Below are positions 51,537 to 60,987 of a DNA stretch of 64,000 nt, one piece after another (within the stretch, counting starts at the first letter, position 1; every line of letters begins with the position of its first letter). Source of the DNA: Staphylococcus marylandisciuri (lineage in GTDB: Bacteria > Bacillota > Bacilli > Staphylococcales > Staphylococcaceae); NCBI RefSeq assembly GCF_025519785.1, contig NZ_JAOPKZ010000001.1, forward strand, positions 1 to 64,000. The letters are read 5' to 3'. Under the pieces are notes generated by a model. That model had not been told where the DNA came from, made no database searches, and worked only from the letters and a program-made list of their open reading frames with translations. Made by a program: the position numbers and the translations under genes.

Positions 51537-52877
51537 CTATTGATTTCCATGCACAAACACAAAGTATAATATGAATAAAATCATCAGCACATACATAATC
51601 GGATGGATTTGTTTGTGCTTTTTAGAAATCAGCATCGTGATAGGATAAAATATAAACCCACAAGCTATACCTGTAGCGATAGAATAAGATAAAGGCATCA
51701 TTATAATCGTCACAAATGCTGGTACGGCGACTTCAAATTGCTTCCAGTTAATTTCAGCAAAGTTAGCAGCCATGAGCACACCTACGACAACTAAGGCTGG
51801 CGTAGTTACCGCGCTCGTTACTACTGCCATTAAAGGGCTAAAGAAGATGGCAAGCAAGAAACAACAACCGGTAACTATACTTGCAAGACCTGTACGGGCC
51901 CCTACTGCCACACCTGAGCTAGATTCAATGTATGATGTTGTTGTTGTCGTACCAAATATAGCACCTACGATCGTCGCTAAAGAATCTGAGAAGAGTGCGC
52001 GGCCAGCACGAGGCAATTTATTATCTTTCATAATCCCTGCCTGAGTAGCAACCGCAACTAACGTACCTGCTGTATCAAAGAAATCTATAAAGAGGAACGT
52101 TAATATCACTATTAAAAATTGAACAGAGAATAATTGACCTGGATCTTTAAATGCTTCAAAAGCTGCTCCAAATGTAGGTTCAATACTAGGAATAGAGCCT
52201 ACTACGCTCGAAGGAGTATGTATTTGCCCAGTTATCATACCTACTATAGAAGTGATTACCATTCCGATGAATATCGCCCCTGGAACTTTTAATGCATATA
52301 GGATGACCGTAATGATAATCCCGAATATTGCTAGCAAGACGGGGCCATCAGTTAAATGACCTAGAGTTACTAATGTTGAATCATTTTTAATAATAATGCC
52401 TGAACTTTGCAAGCCGACAAAGGTGATGAATAATCCTATACCGGCCGAGACAGCCATTTTCATCTGGTACGGTATGGCGTTAATAATTATTTCACGTAGC
52501 CCGGTTACTGTTAATATTGCGAAGAAGATACCAGAACATAACACGCCAGTTAATCCAACTTGCCAAGGTATCCCCATTGTAAGCACTACTGTGAAGGCAA
52601 AGAAAGCATTGAGACCCATTCCAGGAGCCAAAGCGATAGGATATTTAGCGATTAAACCCATAAAGAGGGAGCCCACAAAGGCTGCTAGAGCTGTAGCTAC
52701 AAATATAGCTCCTTGATCCATTCTCATGCTGTCACTTACGCCTTTCACACCTTCAAGACTTAAGATGTGAGGGTTAACTGCTAAGATATAAGCCATGCTA
52801 AGAAATGTCGTTAAACCACCGAGAATCTCTTTTTTCATATTGGTATTATGTTTCTCGAAATCGAAGTACTTTTTCAA
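51537..52877 (-). CDS. PbuG/AzgA-type purine permease
   Basis: A 446-residue transporter with about 12-14 membrane segments; MAYILAVNPHILS, ALAPGMGLNAFFAFTVV and FDTAGTLVAVATQAG are the adenine/guanine/hypoxanthine permease signatures. The start is TTG 52877 with GGAG 8 nt upstream; the longer frame to 52931 lacks a ribosome site. A promoter at 52912-52940 leaves a short leader of about 30 nt, too short for a purine riboswitch. Confidence 0.88.
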   Translation of the reverse strand: MKKYFDFEKHNTNMKKEILGGLTTFLSMAYILAVNPHILSLEGVKGVSDSMRMDQGAIFVATALAAFVGSLFMGLIAKYPIALAPGMGLNAFFAFTVVLTMGIPWQVGLTGVLCSGIFFAILTVTGLREIIINAIPYQMKMAVSAGIGLFITFVGLQSSGIIIKNDSTLVTLGHLTDGPVLLAIFGIIITVILYALKVPGAIFIGMVITSIVGMITGQIHTPSSVVGSIPSIEPTFGAAFEAFKDPGQLFSVQFLIVILTFLFIDFFDTAGTLVAVATQAGIMKDNKLPRAGRALFSDSLATIVGAIFGTTTTTSYIESSSGVAVGARTGLASIVTGCCFLLAIFFSPLMAVVTSAVTTPALVVVGVLMAANFAEINWKQFEVAVPAFVTIIMMPLSYSIATGIACGFIFYPITMLISKKHKQIHPIMYVLMILFILYFVFVHGNQ

Positions 52878-52911
52878 TATAAGGTCTCCTTTTAATATGA
52901 AATACCTTAAT

Positions 52912-52940
52912 ATTCTAATACCTAAAGACAAATTTTACAA
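52912..52940 (-). promoter_or_regulatory. Promoter of the purine permease gene
   Basis: TTGTAA (52935-52940), 17-nt spacer, TAGAAT (52912-52917) on the minus strand. From 52941 to 53230 I see no gene or further element. Confidence 0.55.
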
Positions 52941-53230
52941 TAAGAATTTTCCGTTTTTTCGTATGAAATCCGAACTTTCTGAGAGATGCTTTAATATTCT
53001 TCGCATTTTCGAACTTAAATTCAAAACAATATGATGTAGAATACACCTCTGATTCGATTTTAACTTCACCCTAACAAAAAGATCGTGCGCGCTTATAGCA
53101 TCTCTAATAGCGTTTAACAAGCACACACGAATTTCACATAAAATAGTCCAAAATTTACATTTATAACTGAGGTCGAGAAGCAGTAAGCTAGGATCTTCAC
53201 TCTCATCGTCTTACCAAGCTCACGACAGTG

Positions 53231-53350
53231 GAAGAGCGCTCAACTCTCATTCGCTACTGACTGAGGTTAAGACATAAATTTCTGTAATGTGAGGACCGAT
53301 GAACGGCGTCCCAAAAAAACAGGATTGTCGACAGAAACACTGACGATTCG
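53231..53350. repeat. ACCGATTAACGGCGT-type intergenic repeat
   Basis: GACTGAGGTTAAGACATAAATTTC-like start (partial), GACCGATGAACGGCGTCCC, AGGATTGTCGACAGAAACAC and TGACGATTCGGGAGC. Directly abuts the next repeat type, as at 4209. Confidence 0.6.
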
Positions 53351-53644
53351 GGAGCGGGACAAAAATCTAATTTGAATAAAAAAGATTTCGTAGTCCCGCC
53401 CCGACAAAGATGATTAGAATTGAAAAAAGCTTGATACAAGCGCGTTTTCAAATCAGTCAACTACTGCCGAGATGTTGAAGGGAGCGGGACAGAAATCTAA
53501 TTTGAATAAAAGATTTCGTAGTCCCGCCCCGGCAAAGATGACTAGAATTGAAAAAAGCTTGATACAAGCGCATTTTCAAATCAGTCATCTACTGCCAAGA
53601 TGTTGAAAGAAGCTGAGACATTACATTATGTCCCAGCCTCTTTC
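53350..53644 (-). repeat. Two three-hairpin repeats, right end split by the IS110-family element
   Basis: Copies start near 53350 and 53479 and end in the GCTGAGACATTACATTATG hairpin and CCCAGCCTCTTTC. In intact copies (885-905, 15685-15705) this continues as TCTCTCTAGTCAAAGACC, but here it changes to CTACGATTAGTC. The missing continuation appears at 55204. Confidence 0.85.
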
Positions 53645-53751
53645 CTACGATTAGTCAAGCGCTTCTACAATAAAATAAGCATACTTAACTCAACCGTTTA
53701 AATTTTATTTTTATAAATAAGGTGTTAAACTATATTTGATTGTACGGTTAG

Positions 53752-54951
53752 CTAATGAGGGGCCATTTGATAATCGTATAATTTATGATTGACTATCAGG
53801 TAATGAATTGTTTTTAATAGTCGGTTGATACAGGCGACTACTGCAGTCTTATGAGATTTCTCATTAGGCTGCTTTTTCAATTTATAGTAATAATCTATAA
53901 TATGGTTGTTATAGTGTCGCTGCCCCCGAATGATATTCATTACGACCCAAAATAATAATCTTCTCGCTTTTTTATTACCTCTTTTATTAATTGTATCTCT
54001 GGATTGAGTTCCTCCAGATTGATATCGTTTGATATCAATACCTACATAAGCATTTAATTGTTTATTCGATTTGAATTGAGTCACATCTCCTAGTTCTCCA
54101 AGTATCATCGCTGCTGTTAGTTCTCCAATACCTGGAATAGAATAAATCGCTTGAAAAGCATCAAGTTGTTTAGCCAATTGGATCATTTCTTTATCTAATT
54201 GGCTCATTTGTTGTATAGAAGTTTTTAATTGTTGAATGCGTAATTTCGTTTTTTGAACTAGAAAAGAATGTTTAGCTACATGAGGATAACTTTCACGTGC
54301 AAGTTTAACTAATTCTTTCGCATAGTTTTCTGCTTTCTTAATAGATAAACCTTTGTCTGTAGAGTTGAGTATGCTCGTAATAAGCGTTTCTAAATCTTGT
54401 TGATAGACGAGGTCAGGATGAGGGAATTGTTGAGCGATATTAAGTGCTATGAGAGAGTAACGGTTTTTAAATAATTTTTCTAATTGAGGGAAAGTTTGAT
54501 GTAATGATTCCTCAATTTCTACTTTCAAGCGATTTTGTTCATTTTCCATTTCTAAATGAAATCGTGCACGTTCAAGTAAATCAAAGAAAATACCAGAATA
54601 GCTTTGTTGGTGCTTAATGGATTGAAGGTTAGGAGCTAATTGGGCTAATTTATGGGCATCAGATTGATCTGTTTTCCATGACCTTAAAGAACTTGTTTTG
54701 AATTTTGCCTCCAATGGATTTAATTTAATATAATTTATTTGATTGACTCGGCAAAATCGAACCATACCCCTTGAATAAATCCCTGTGGATTCAAAAATGA
54801 GTGTTGGATTGTCCATTTTATTTAAATACTTGAGTAAATAATTATAACCATTTTTATTATTTTGAATAGTAAATTCCTTTTGGAGCTTGTCATGGTTATA
54901 ATGAGCGATGACACTGTTTTTCTTACTTATATCAATGCCTAAATAATTGAT
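53752..54951 (-). CDS. IS110-family DEDD transposase with ATC start position
   Basis: The frame encodes 399 residues if it begins at ATC 54951. N-terminal RuvC-like domain: first acidic residue in LGIDISKK, Glu in IFESTGIYSRG, and the Asp pair in KTDQSDAHKLAQL; a coiled middle; C-terminal Transposase_20 domain with YSIPGIGELTAAMILGELGD and the Ser-containing QSGGTQSRDTINKRGNKKAR. A GGAGG site lies exactly 8 nt before ATC, where ATG is expected. The first ATG (54816) would remove 45 residues including the first catalytic Asp. Either initiation is non-canonical or the start codon is mutated. Confidence 0.85.
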   Translation of the reverse strand: MNYLGIDISKKNSVIAHYNHDKLQKEFTIQNNKNGYNYLLKYLNKMDNPTLIFESTGIYSRGMVRFCRVNQINYIKLNPLEAKFKTSSLRSWKTDQSDAHKLAQLAPNLQSIKHQQSYSGIFFDLLERARFHLEMENEQNRLKVEIEESLHQTFPQLEKLFKNRYSLIALNIAQQFPHPDLVYQQDLETLITSILNSTDKGLSIKKAENYAKELVKLARESYPHVAKHSFLVQKTKLRIQQLKTSIQQMSQLDKEMIQLAKQLDAFQAIYSIPGIGELTAAMILGELGDVTQFKSNKQLNAYVGIDIKRYQSGGTQSRDTINKRGNKKARRLLFWVVMNIIRGQRHYNNHIIDYYYKLKKQPNEKSHKTAVVACINRLLKTIHYLIVNHKLYDYQMAPH

Positions 54952-54964
54952 AAGTCAAACCTCC

Positions 54965-55203
54965 TATATCGTTTTTGAGAAGCAAGAACTTTACTTAACC
55001 TTTCTCATTTCACTTTCCTATACACGGTTTCAAGAACCCAACATACTCCAATCGAATTTCAAAAGGCGAGAGTAAAGCTGATCGGTTTTGACTACGGATT
55101 TAAAATCCAAGAGACCGCACGATCTACTTCTCTCTTTAACTATAAAAAATAGCTATGAAAAAATCTATCGTCATAGATTTCTTCATAGCTAATCTTAGTA
55201 TGT
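54965..55203 (-). ncRNA. Candidate bridge-RNA region of the IS110-family element
   Basis: About 240 nt between the element's end and the transposase ribosome site contain no ORF but several hairpins: AGCTATGAAGAAATCTAT / ATAGATTTTTTCATAGCT, GGATTTTAAATCC, and GAGAA...TTCTC just before the gene. In IS110-group elements the upstream end encodes the bridge RNA that guides recombination. Position and length fit; the target- and donor-binding loops are not resolved. Confidence 0.5.
55144..55190 (-). terminator. Hairpin terminator downstream of topB
   Basis: On the minus strand AGCTATGAA-N-AATCTAT and its complement form an almost continuous 17-bp stem, followed by ATTTTTTATAG. It can stop topB read-through, although it appears to lie inside the inserted element and may also be the 5' structure of its RNA. 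Confidence 0.6.
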
Positions 55204-55207
55204 TTTC

Positions 55208-55292
55208 TCTCTAGGCAAAGACCTTTATATACCAGTTTCTCTTTGTTAGGCCCCCTGCTCAAATCCTAAACGCTTTTGTCCTTACCTCTGAC
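55208..55292 (-). repeat. STAR-like repeat, right side of the IS insertion
   Basis: CTCTCTAGGCAAAGACCTTTATATACC, then CAGTTTCTCTTTGTTAGGCCCCC (core with one change) and CAAATCCTAAACGCTTTTGT, the same order as at 890-1030. Confidence 0.7.
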
Positions 55293-55351
55293 TCCCTATT
55301 TATAACTAGTAAGTTTATAATTACCCTCTCAGCTTACGTTTGTTTTACCAC

Positions 55352-57490
55352 TTAAAGTTTTAAATTTTTAAGAGCATCTGCGAATGGATTGTTCTTTAAC
55401 TCCTCATCGTTATTCATATATTTTTTCATTTCTCGTTTTGATACGCGATCAGATTTTTTGTGTTTAAGACGTTGATCCATTTGAGCCTGCGTTTCACTAT
55501 GACCACAGACGCAACGATACACAGCTGATTTACCGCGACCGAATAAAGTCATTCTTTTCTTACAGTTAGGACACCGAGCGTTCGTTTTCTTCTGAACATT
55601 CTTCTTGGTCTTGCAACTGGGATCTGAACACATGAGCATTTGGCCATTTTTCGTTTTAACTTTAATCATAAACTTTCCACATGTTGGACACTCTGTTGAA
55701 GTTAAATTATCGTGCTTATACTTTTGTTCGCTCGATTTAATTTCAGACACAACTGCTTTCGTAAAGCTCCGCATTTCTTTCATAAAATGACCAGCTTGAT
55801 ACTCACCGCGCTCAATTCTAGTTAGCTTGTCTTCCCATTCAGCAGTCATAATAGGTGAAGTCAATTGGCTAGGCGCTAGTTGTAATATTTGTTTCCCTTT
55901 GTTCGTCACTTTTATTTTACCATCGTTAGCAGTAATAGCGTTCATATTAAAGAGCTTATCGATGATGTCTGCACGTGTAGCAACTGTACCTATACCTCCT
56001 GACTTCTTGAGAGTGTCTGCATGTTTCTTATCTTTAACTTGAATATACTTCTGAGGATTTTCCATTGCTTTCAATAATGTCCCCTCATTGAAGTATTCAG
56101 GCGCTGAAGTGAAGTGCTCTTTAATATCAAAGATTGTAGGTTGAACGGGTTGTCCCTCTATAAAGCGAAAGCTATCTTTAGTTGTACTTACTTCTTCCTC
56201 TCTAACGCGTTTATAACCCTTCTCTTGAACCACCTTATCTTGATAGGTAAATTGCTTTGAATCAATTTCAACAGTGACTTGAACTTGCTTAAATTGCTCG
56301 GGCGGAAGTAAGTTCTCTACAAAACGTTCAGCCACCATCATATATAATTTTCGTTCTCGTTCAGATAGTTGATTTAAATTGACTCTGACTTCAGTTGGGA
56401 TAATCGCATGGTGATCTGAAACCTTGCTATCATTAACAGTTTTGTGTTGCTTACCAAAATTTTGAGACAACAAAGATTTGGCATGCGGTTTTAACTCTGT
56501 AGTCATGACAGCTTTCAAACGCTCTTGAAAGGTGTCAATCATATCCGTCGTTAAGTAATTGGAATCAGACCTCGGATAGGTCACCACTTTATGTCGCTCA
56601 TATAAATTTTGTAAGGTATTAAGTGTTTCTTTCGCACTAAAGCGATAGCGTTGGTAAGCTGCTTGTTGCAAGTCTGTTAAGCTAAATAATGGTAATGGGT
56701 AAGATTTCTTGTTTTTACTTTTTACAGTTATGACTTTGCCCTTTTTACCTTTTAGTTGTTGCTGTAGTTCCTCCAATGTTTCTCTACGGTCAACCGATTT
56801 AGGGGTCATGCAATCAAACCGATGGCCTTCTATTTCGGCTTTTAAAGTATAAAATGCTCGAGGTTTAAACTGGTTAATCTCGTTCTGTCGCGCTTGAACC
56901 AACTGAATCGTAGGTGTCTGAACACGCCCTAGTGAAAGCTGCGCATCGTATTTAGTAGTTAATGCGCGCGTTGCGTTAATACCTACTATCCAGTCTGCTT
57001 CACTTCGGGCTAGAGCAGCTTGATATAAGGAGTTAAATTGTCGACCATCTTTTAACCTTTTAAACCCTTGCTGTATAGCTTTTTTCGTAACAGAACTCAC
57101 CCATAAACGTTTAATCGGTTTTTTATTGTTAACTTTGTCGAGAATCAAACGAGCAACCAGCTCTCCTTCTCGACCCGCGTCAGTAGCAATGATAATTTCT
57201 TTGACATTGGACTGCTTTATTAAAGTTTTAACAGTATTAAATTGATGTTTTGTCTTAGGAATAACGACGCTTTTCATATGTTTAGGGAGGATCGGTAAAT
57301 CCTCTAGTTTCCATTCTCTCCATGCCTTATCGTATTGTTCAGGGGTAGCATTAGTTACTAAATGACCGAGCGCCCATGTTACGATATACTTGTCATTTTC
57401 AAAGTATCCTTTTTTCTTTCCTCTTATATTTAATGCTTCTGCTATATCCCTTCCTACTGAGGGTTTTTCAGCTAATATCAATGATTTCAT
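55352..57490 (-). CDS. topB: DNA topoisomerase III
   Basis: A 712-residue type IA topoisomerase. TOPRIM domain at the N-terminus ([20 protein letters not shown]), catalytic Tyr in [11 protein letters not shown] near residue 307, and C-terminal cysteine ribbons ([26 protein letters not shown]). Unlinks DNA intermediates in replication and recombination. Conserved position after the S10 region in staphylococci. Confidence 0.96.
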   Translation of the reverse strand: MKSLILAEKPSVGRDIAEALNIRGKKKGYFENDKYIVTWALGHLVTNATPEQYDKAWREWKLEDLPILPKHMKSVVIPKTKHQFNTVKTLIKQSNVKEIIIATDAGREGELVARLILDKVNNKKPIKRLWVSSVTKKAIQQGFKRLKDGRQFNSLYQAALARSEADWIVGINATRALTTKYDAQLSLGRVQTPTIQLVQARQNEINQFKPRAFYTLKAEIEGHRFDCMTPKSVDRRETLEELQQQLKGKKGKVITVKSKNKKSYPLPLFSLTDLQQAAYQRYRFSAKETLNTLQNLYERHKVVTYPRSDSNYLTTDMIDTFQERLKAVMTTELKPHAKSLLSQNFGKQHKTVNDSKVSDHHAIIPTEVRVNLNQLSERERKLYMMVAERFVENLLPPEQFKQVQVTVEIDSKQFTYQDKVVQEKGYKRVREEEVSTTKDSFRFIEGQPVQPTIFDIKEHFTSAPEYFNEGTLLKAMENPQKYIQVKDKKHADTLKKSGGIGTVATRADIIDKLFNMNAITANDGKIKVTNKGKQILQLAPSQLTSPIMTAEWEDKLTRIERGEYQAGHFMKEMRSFTKAVVSEIKSSEQKYKHDNLTSTECPTCGKFMIKVKTKNGQMLMCSDPSCKTKKNVQKKTNARCPNCKKRMTLFGRGKSAVYRCVCGHSETQAQMDQRLKHKKSDRVSKREMKKYMNNDEELKNNPFADALKNLKL

Positions 57491-57625
57491 ATATTTATCC
57501 CTTTCTTAACTAGTAAATCTATTGTAACATGACAATTTGATACTCTACTGGTTTCTACATATAATAAGATTAAGATAGAGGAAAAGTAAGCTACTAACGA
57601 TCACTAACTCACGGGGGTCACTGTT

Positions 57626-58498
57626 ATGACAATCCATAAACTTACCGATTGCACAGAAATACTCAAATTTATCGAAAACGCAGACTACACTAAAACTTCT
57701 TATCTTTATAAGCTTCCACAAGAGCATCATCATATCCAACAGATGATTGAGCGAGCCATTCATTCTCCAGGCGTGTTTGCTATCATTGATGACAATAATA
57801 TTAAAGCTTTAGTCCTAGCATTTACTTATGAAGAAAATAAATTTAAAGTTATCGGCCCAATAATTAGTCATGGCTATCATTTAACGATTGAAGAACAAGA
57901 TGATTTACTCAATGCTATGTTTCATGCTCAACCTGACGATGCTAACTTTAATTTCTCATATGATGCTACATCTCAAGTATTTGCTAAGGAAATGAAACAC
58001 TTAAAAGCCTCATACCATTTTACTGATTATTATTTAGAAGCTTATCCGGAAATTAGATCGATCGAACCTACCTCATATCAAACTATTACTGAGTATCATA
58101 AAGCCTATTTTAGAGCTTTTAAAAAGTTACATGAAAAAGCATTTAAACGTAATGAGATGAGTGCTTCACAAATTGTCGACTCTCTAGATGAAAATAACCG
58201 TTTATTTATATTTGTTTCTGAAGGTCTGTTAAAAGGCTATATCTATATCCAGACACATCCAAGACGTGGAATTGCAGAAATTAAATATTTCACCAGTCAT
58301 TCAGATTACCGCTTTAAGGGCATTGCTTTTGACTTGTTAAAGTTCGTCCTTAACTTTGCTTTTGACCATTATGAGTTGAAAAAGATTTATTTTAAAATAA
58401 GAAGTAAAAATAGTCGCTTAGTACAAAGGTTTAATGAGCTCGGTTTCCATGTGAATAACGAATATAAAAAGTTTAAGTATGTCGCCAAACATACATAA
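57626..58498 (+). CDS. GNAT-family acetyltransferase, two-part
   Basis: A 290-residue protein. The C-terminal part (about 160-285) has the GNAT pattern: GYIYIQTHPRRGIAEIKYF, then SDYRFKGIAFDLLKFVLNFA for acetyl-CoA, and IRSKNSRLVQRFNELGF. The N-terminal half (VIGPIISHGY) may be a degenerate GNAT repeat. Substrate unknown. ATG 57626 follows GGGGG. Divergent from topB. Confidence 0.75.
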   Translation: MTIHKLTDCTEILKFIENADYTKTSYLYKLPQEHHHIQQMIERAIHSPGVFAIIDDNNIKALVLAFTYEENKFKVIGPIISHGYHLTIEEQDDLLNAMFHAQPDDANFNFSYDATSQVFAKEMKHLKASYHFTDYYLEAYPEIRSIEPTSYQTITEYHKAYFRAFKKLHEKAFKRNEMSASQIVDSLDENNRLFIFVSEGLLKGYIYIQTHPRRGIAEIKYFTSHSDYRFKGIAFDLLKFVLNFAFDHYELKKIYFKIRSKNSRLVQRFNELGFHVNNEYKKFKYVAKHT

Positions 58499-58654
58499 TC
58501 TAAAAAGGAAGCTAATATGATTCGTATTCGTAGTTCCTCACCTTGAGAAATAACTCACTACACAATTGTATGGCCCCATTAGTTTCGAAGTAAGATTTAC
58601 ACACATAAGCACATAAACGCTAGAACTCTTGGCTATATACAAACATCATTTAAA

Positions 58655-58977
58655 GGGTCTGGGACATAAAGATCTTTGATTAGAGAGAAAGAGGCTGGGA
58701 CATAAATCCCAGCCTCTTCAACATCTTGGCAGTAGATGACTGATTTGAAAATGCGCTTGTATCAAGCTTTTTTCAATTCTAGTCATCCTTGCCGGGGCGG
58801 GACTACGAAATCTTTTTTGTTCAAATTAGATTTCTGTCCCGCTCCCTTCAACATCTTGGCAGTAGATGACTGATTTGAAATTGCGCTTGTATCAAGGCTT
58901 TTTCAATTCTAGTCATCCTTGCCGGGGCAGGACTACGAAATCTTCTTATTCAAACTAGATTTCTGTCCCGCTCCCTT
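58655..58977 (+). repeat. Hairpin plus two tandem three-hairpin repeats
   Basis: GGGTCTGGGACATAAAG and GAGGCTGGGACATAAATCCC hairpin, then copies at about 58720 and 58847. The last CCCGCTCCC ends 10 nt from the stop of the AEC gene on the other strand. From 58499 to 58654 no feature is seen. Confidence 0.85.
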
Positions 58978-58989
58978 AATACGCCTCGT

Positions 58990-59901
58990 TTAATTCACTA
59001 CCACAGCTTGATAAATATATAAAATAACAATACTGATCAGTATAGTGCTATTAGTAGCCATGCCGATGAGGGGCAACGTTTTATAACGAAATTGTATTGC
59101 ATAAGGTACAATTGCTACACCTACAGGAAGTAACCATGCCACCTGTAATGTGGACTTAATCATCGGGTCGTTCACTGGTAAAAAGAAATGAATGAGTAAT
59201 CCCGCAACTGCGCCTATAGAGTAGTGGCATAAGATGTATTTCAATGCTAAGGGTAAGAAGTGCTTTTCGATATTAAAGTTGAGCATCAAGCCTAGTAAAA
59301 TCATAGATAATGGCAAGTTGGCTTTAGATAACACATCGAAAAATTGTATGATTGGGTGAGGAAGGTGCAAATTACATATATTTAAAGTAAACATAACGAT
59401 GTAAGTGACGAGAGGAACTGATTTTAATAAGCTCTTACCTAAAAATTTAAAGCTAAAAGGTTGCCCATGATTACTGAAGTGACTACCAACGAAGTACGAA
59501 ATGCCAAACATAACGATAGCGCCACCTATATCAGCCATACCAAAATAAATGAGACCAGTGTTAGGCCAGATGGCTTCAACCAGAGGATATGCAAAGACAC
59601 CAATATTTAATGCAGCCGTCATCATACCTAATGACCCACGAATATGTCTATTGTGCTTTCTAAACAACCATACTACTATAACTTTAGCAACAACCCCATA
59701 TACAATCATCATTATTGGAAGTATAGATAGCGAAAAATCCAAGTTAGCATGATTCAAGTTCACAATGACCAGTGAAGGTAATGTGACATTAAGCACAAGC
59801 GTAGCAAATACCTGACTATCATTCGCTTTAAAATAATTCAGGCGTTTCAAGATATAACCTAAAGCTATTAAAATGATAATAATTATGAATTGCAATGTCA
59901 C
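58990..59901 (-). CDS. AEC (auxin efflux carrier)-family transporter
   Basis: A 303-residue membrane protein with ten predicted spans in two halves: TLQFIIIIILIALGYILKRL, FATLVLNVTLPSLVIVNLNH, MMTAALNIGVFAYPLVEAIW, and VAWLLPVGVAIVPYAIQFRY. AEC proteins export organic acids or similar anions; substrate unknown. GTG 59901 with AGAAGG 6 nt upstream is preferred over the in-frame ATG at 59949. Confidence 0.82.
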   Translation of the reverse strand: MTLQFIIIIILIALGYILKRLNYFKANDSQVFATLVLNVTLPSLVIVNLNHANLDFSLSILPIMMIVYGVVAKVIVVWLFRKHNRHIRGSLGMMTAALNIGVFAYPLVEAIWPNTGLIYFGMADIGGAIVMFGISYFVGSHFSNHGQPFSFKFLGKSLLKSVPLVTYIVMFTLNICNLHLPHPIIQFFDVLSKANLPLSMILLGLMLNFNIEKHFLPLALKYILCHYSIGAVAGLLIHFFLPVNDPMIKSTLQVAWLLPVGVAIVPYAIQFRYKTLPLIGMATNSTILISIVILYIYQAVVVN

Positions 59902-60039
59902 ATTATACCTTCTTTCCAAAATTAAAAGATTACTGGAACACTTTAACACATATTCAACTCGTTTTAGAAGTAGATTATTTCATGTTATAATTTAACAAAA
60001 TGTGTGGGTATACTATGATGAGTAAAGGAGCATACAGCT

Positions 60040-60213
60040 ATGGATTTAAATTCTCAATTAGAAGATTTGAAATATGATTATGTTCGACTACAAAACGATC
60101 TAGATAAGCGCGAATCTGTAGGCCTCGAAACTGATCCTTTAATAAAACAATTAGACGAAATTGAACAAAAGATTTCTAATGTGCGTGCTAAAATGCGTGC
60201 GCAAAGTGAATAA
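60040..60213 (+). CDS. 57-residue charged coiled-coil protein
   Basis: Below usual ORF cut-offs; ATG 60040 follows AAAGGAG. It reads MDLNSQLEDLKYDYVRLQND and continues charged, with a helical heptad pattern broken once by GLETDP near residue 29, so it may form an antiparallel two-helix hairpin. Short proteins like this are conserved in staphylococci but uncharacterised. Confidence 0.7.
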   Translation: MDLNSQLEDLKYDYVRLQNDLDKRESVGLETDPLIKQLDEIEQKISNVRAKMRAQSE

Positions 60214-60237
60214 TAAATTAATTCAGTAAATAAGAAT

Positions 60238-60331
60238 ATGATGGTGAAGCGAAGATCATTAATTTGAGATGACGATTAACTTCTATTTACTAGCTATAAT
60301 CGTTATATTCTCCTTCGTCATTCACCATCAT
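60238..60331. repeat. Long hairpin after the coiled-coil gene
   Basis: ATGATGGTGAAGCGAAG (60238-60254) pairs with CTTCGTCATTCACCATCAT (60313-60331) and, inside, ACGATTA with TAATCGT. It begins 25 nt after the stop. No clear T-tract, so termination is only one option. Confidence 0.55.
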
Positions 60332-60384
60332 CTTCTTTCCATATACATACTTTATATTTATTAAAGAGGTTGTTAAATTGAGGA

Positions 60385-60500
60385 GGTCGGGGCATAAACG
60401 TTGAGGATGTGAGCAGGGGCCCCAACACAGAGAAACTGGTAATTCAGTTTCTACAAGCTCAGCGAGTTGGGGTGGGGCCCCAACAAAGAGAAACTGGGAC
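60385..60500 (+). repeat. STAR element with two cores
   Basis: GGGGCCCCAACACAGAGAAA, a spacer with CTGGTAATTCAGTTTCTACA, and GTGGGGCCCCAACAAAGAGA. Opposite orientation to the copies at 4551 and 29850. Confidence 0.8.
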
Positions 60501-60890
60501 ATAAAGGTCTTTGACTAAAGAGAGAGAAGCTGGGACATAATGTAATGTCTCAACCTCTTTCAGCATCTCGGCAGTAGATGGCTGATTTGAAAACGCGCTT
60601 GTATCAAGCTTTTTTCAATTCTAGCCATCCTTGCCGGGGCGGGACGACGAAATCTTTTTATTTAAATTAGATTTCTGTCCCGCTCCCTCTTCAACATCTC
60701 GGCAGTAGATGACTGATTTGAAAATGCGCTTGTATCAAGCTTTTTTCAATTCTAGTCATCCTTGCCGGGGCGGGACGACGAAATCTTTTTATTCAAATTA
60801 GATTTCTGTCCCGCTCCCGAATCGTGAGCGTTTCTGTCGACAATCCTACTTTTTTTGGAGGCCGTTAATCGGTTTCCCGTAGCACAGAAG
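60500..60890 (+). repeat. Two three-hairpin repeats followed by ACCGATTAACGGCGT-type unit
   Basis: GCTGGGACATAATGTAATG hairpin, repeats starting near 60562 and 60687, then GAATCGTGAGCGTTTCTGTC, GACAATCCTAC and GGCCGTTAATCGGTTTCC. The first copy has GATGGCT paired with AGCCATC, a double change against the GATGACT / AGTCATC of other copies. Confidence 0.85.
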
Positions 60891-60987
60891 CATTACGTCT
60901 CCTCCTCTTGTTCATATTTTCAACTCTCACAACGAGGAACCGTTCATTCTAATGAACTGTCTTCCTAGATGGAAAGGATGGCCTGAA

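Larger units (their letters stand above)
53641..55207 (-). mobile_element. IS110-family insertion sequence, about 1.56 kb
   Basis: Ends are inferred from an interrupted repeat: CCTCTTTC on the left (to 53644) and TTTCTCTCTAGGCAAAGACC on the right (from 55204), with TTTC at both junctions. The element has no terminal inverted repeats, carries one DEDD transposase and has long non-coding DNA upstream of it, all typical of IS110. A hairpin AGCTATGAA...TTCATAGCT (55151-55190) is near its right end. Size fits the family (about 1.2-1.6 kb). Confidence 0.75.

Noticed and set aside
52878..53160. Purine riboswitch upstream of the permease gene
   Set aside because: None of the conserved purine-aptamer strands were found, and the likely promoter leaves only about 30 nt of leader.
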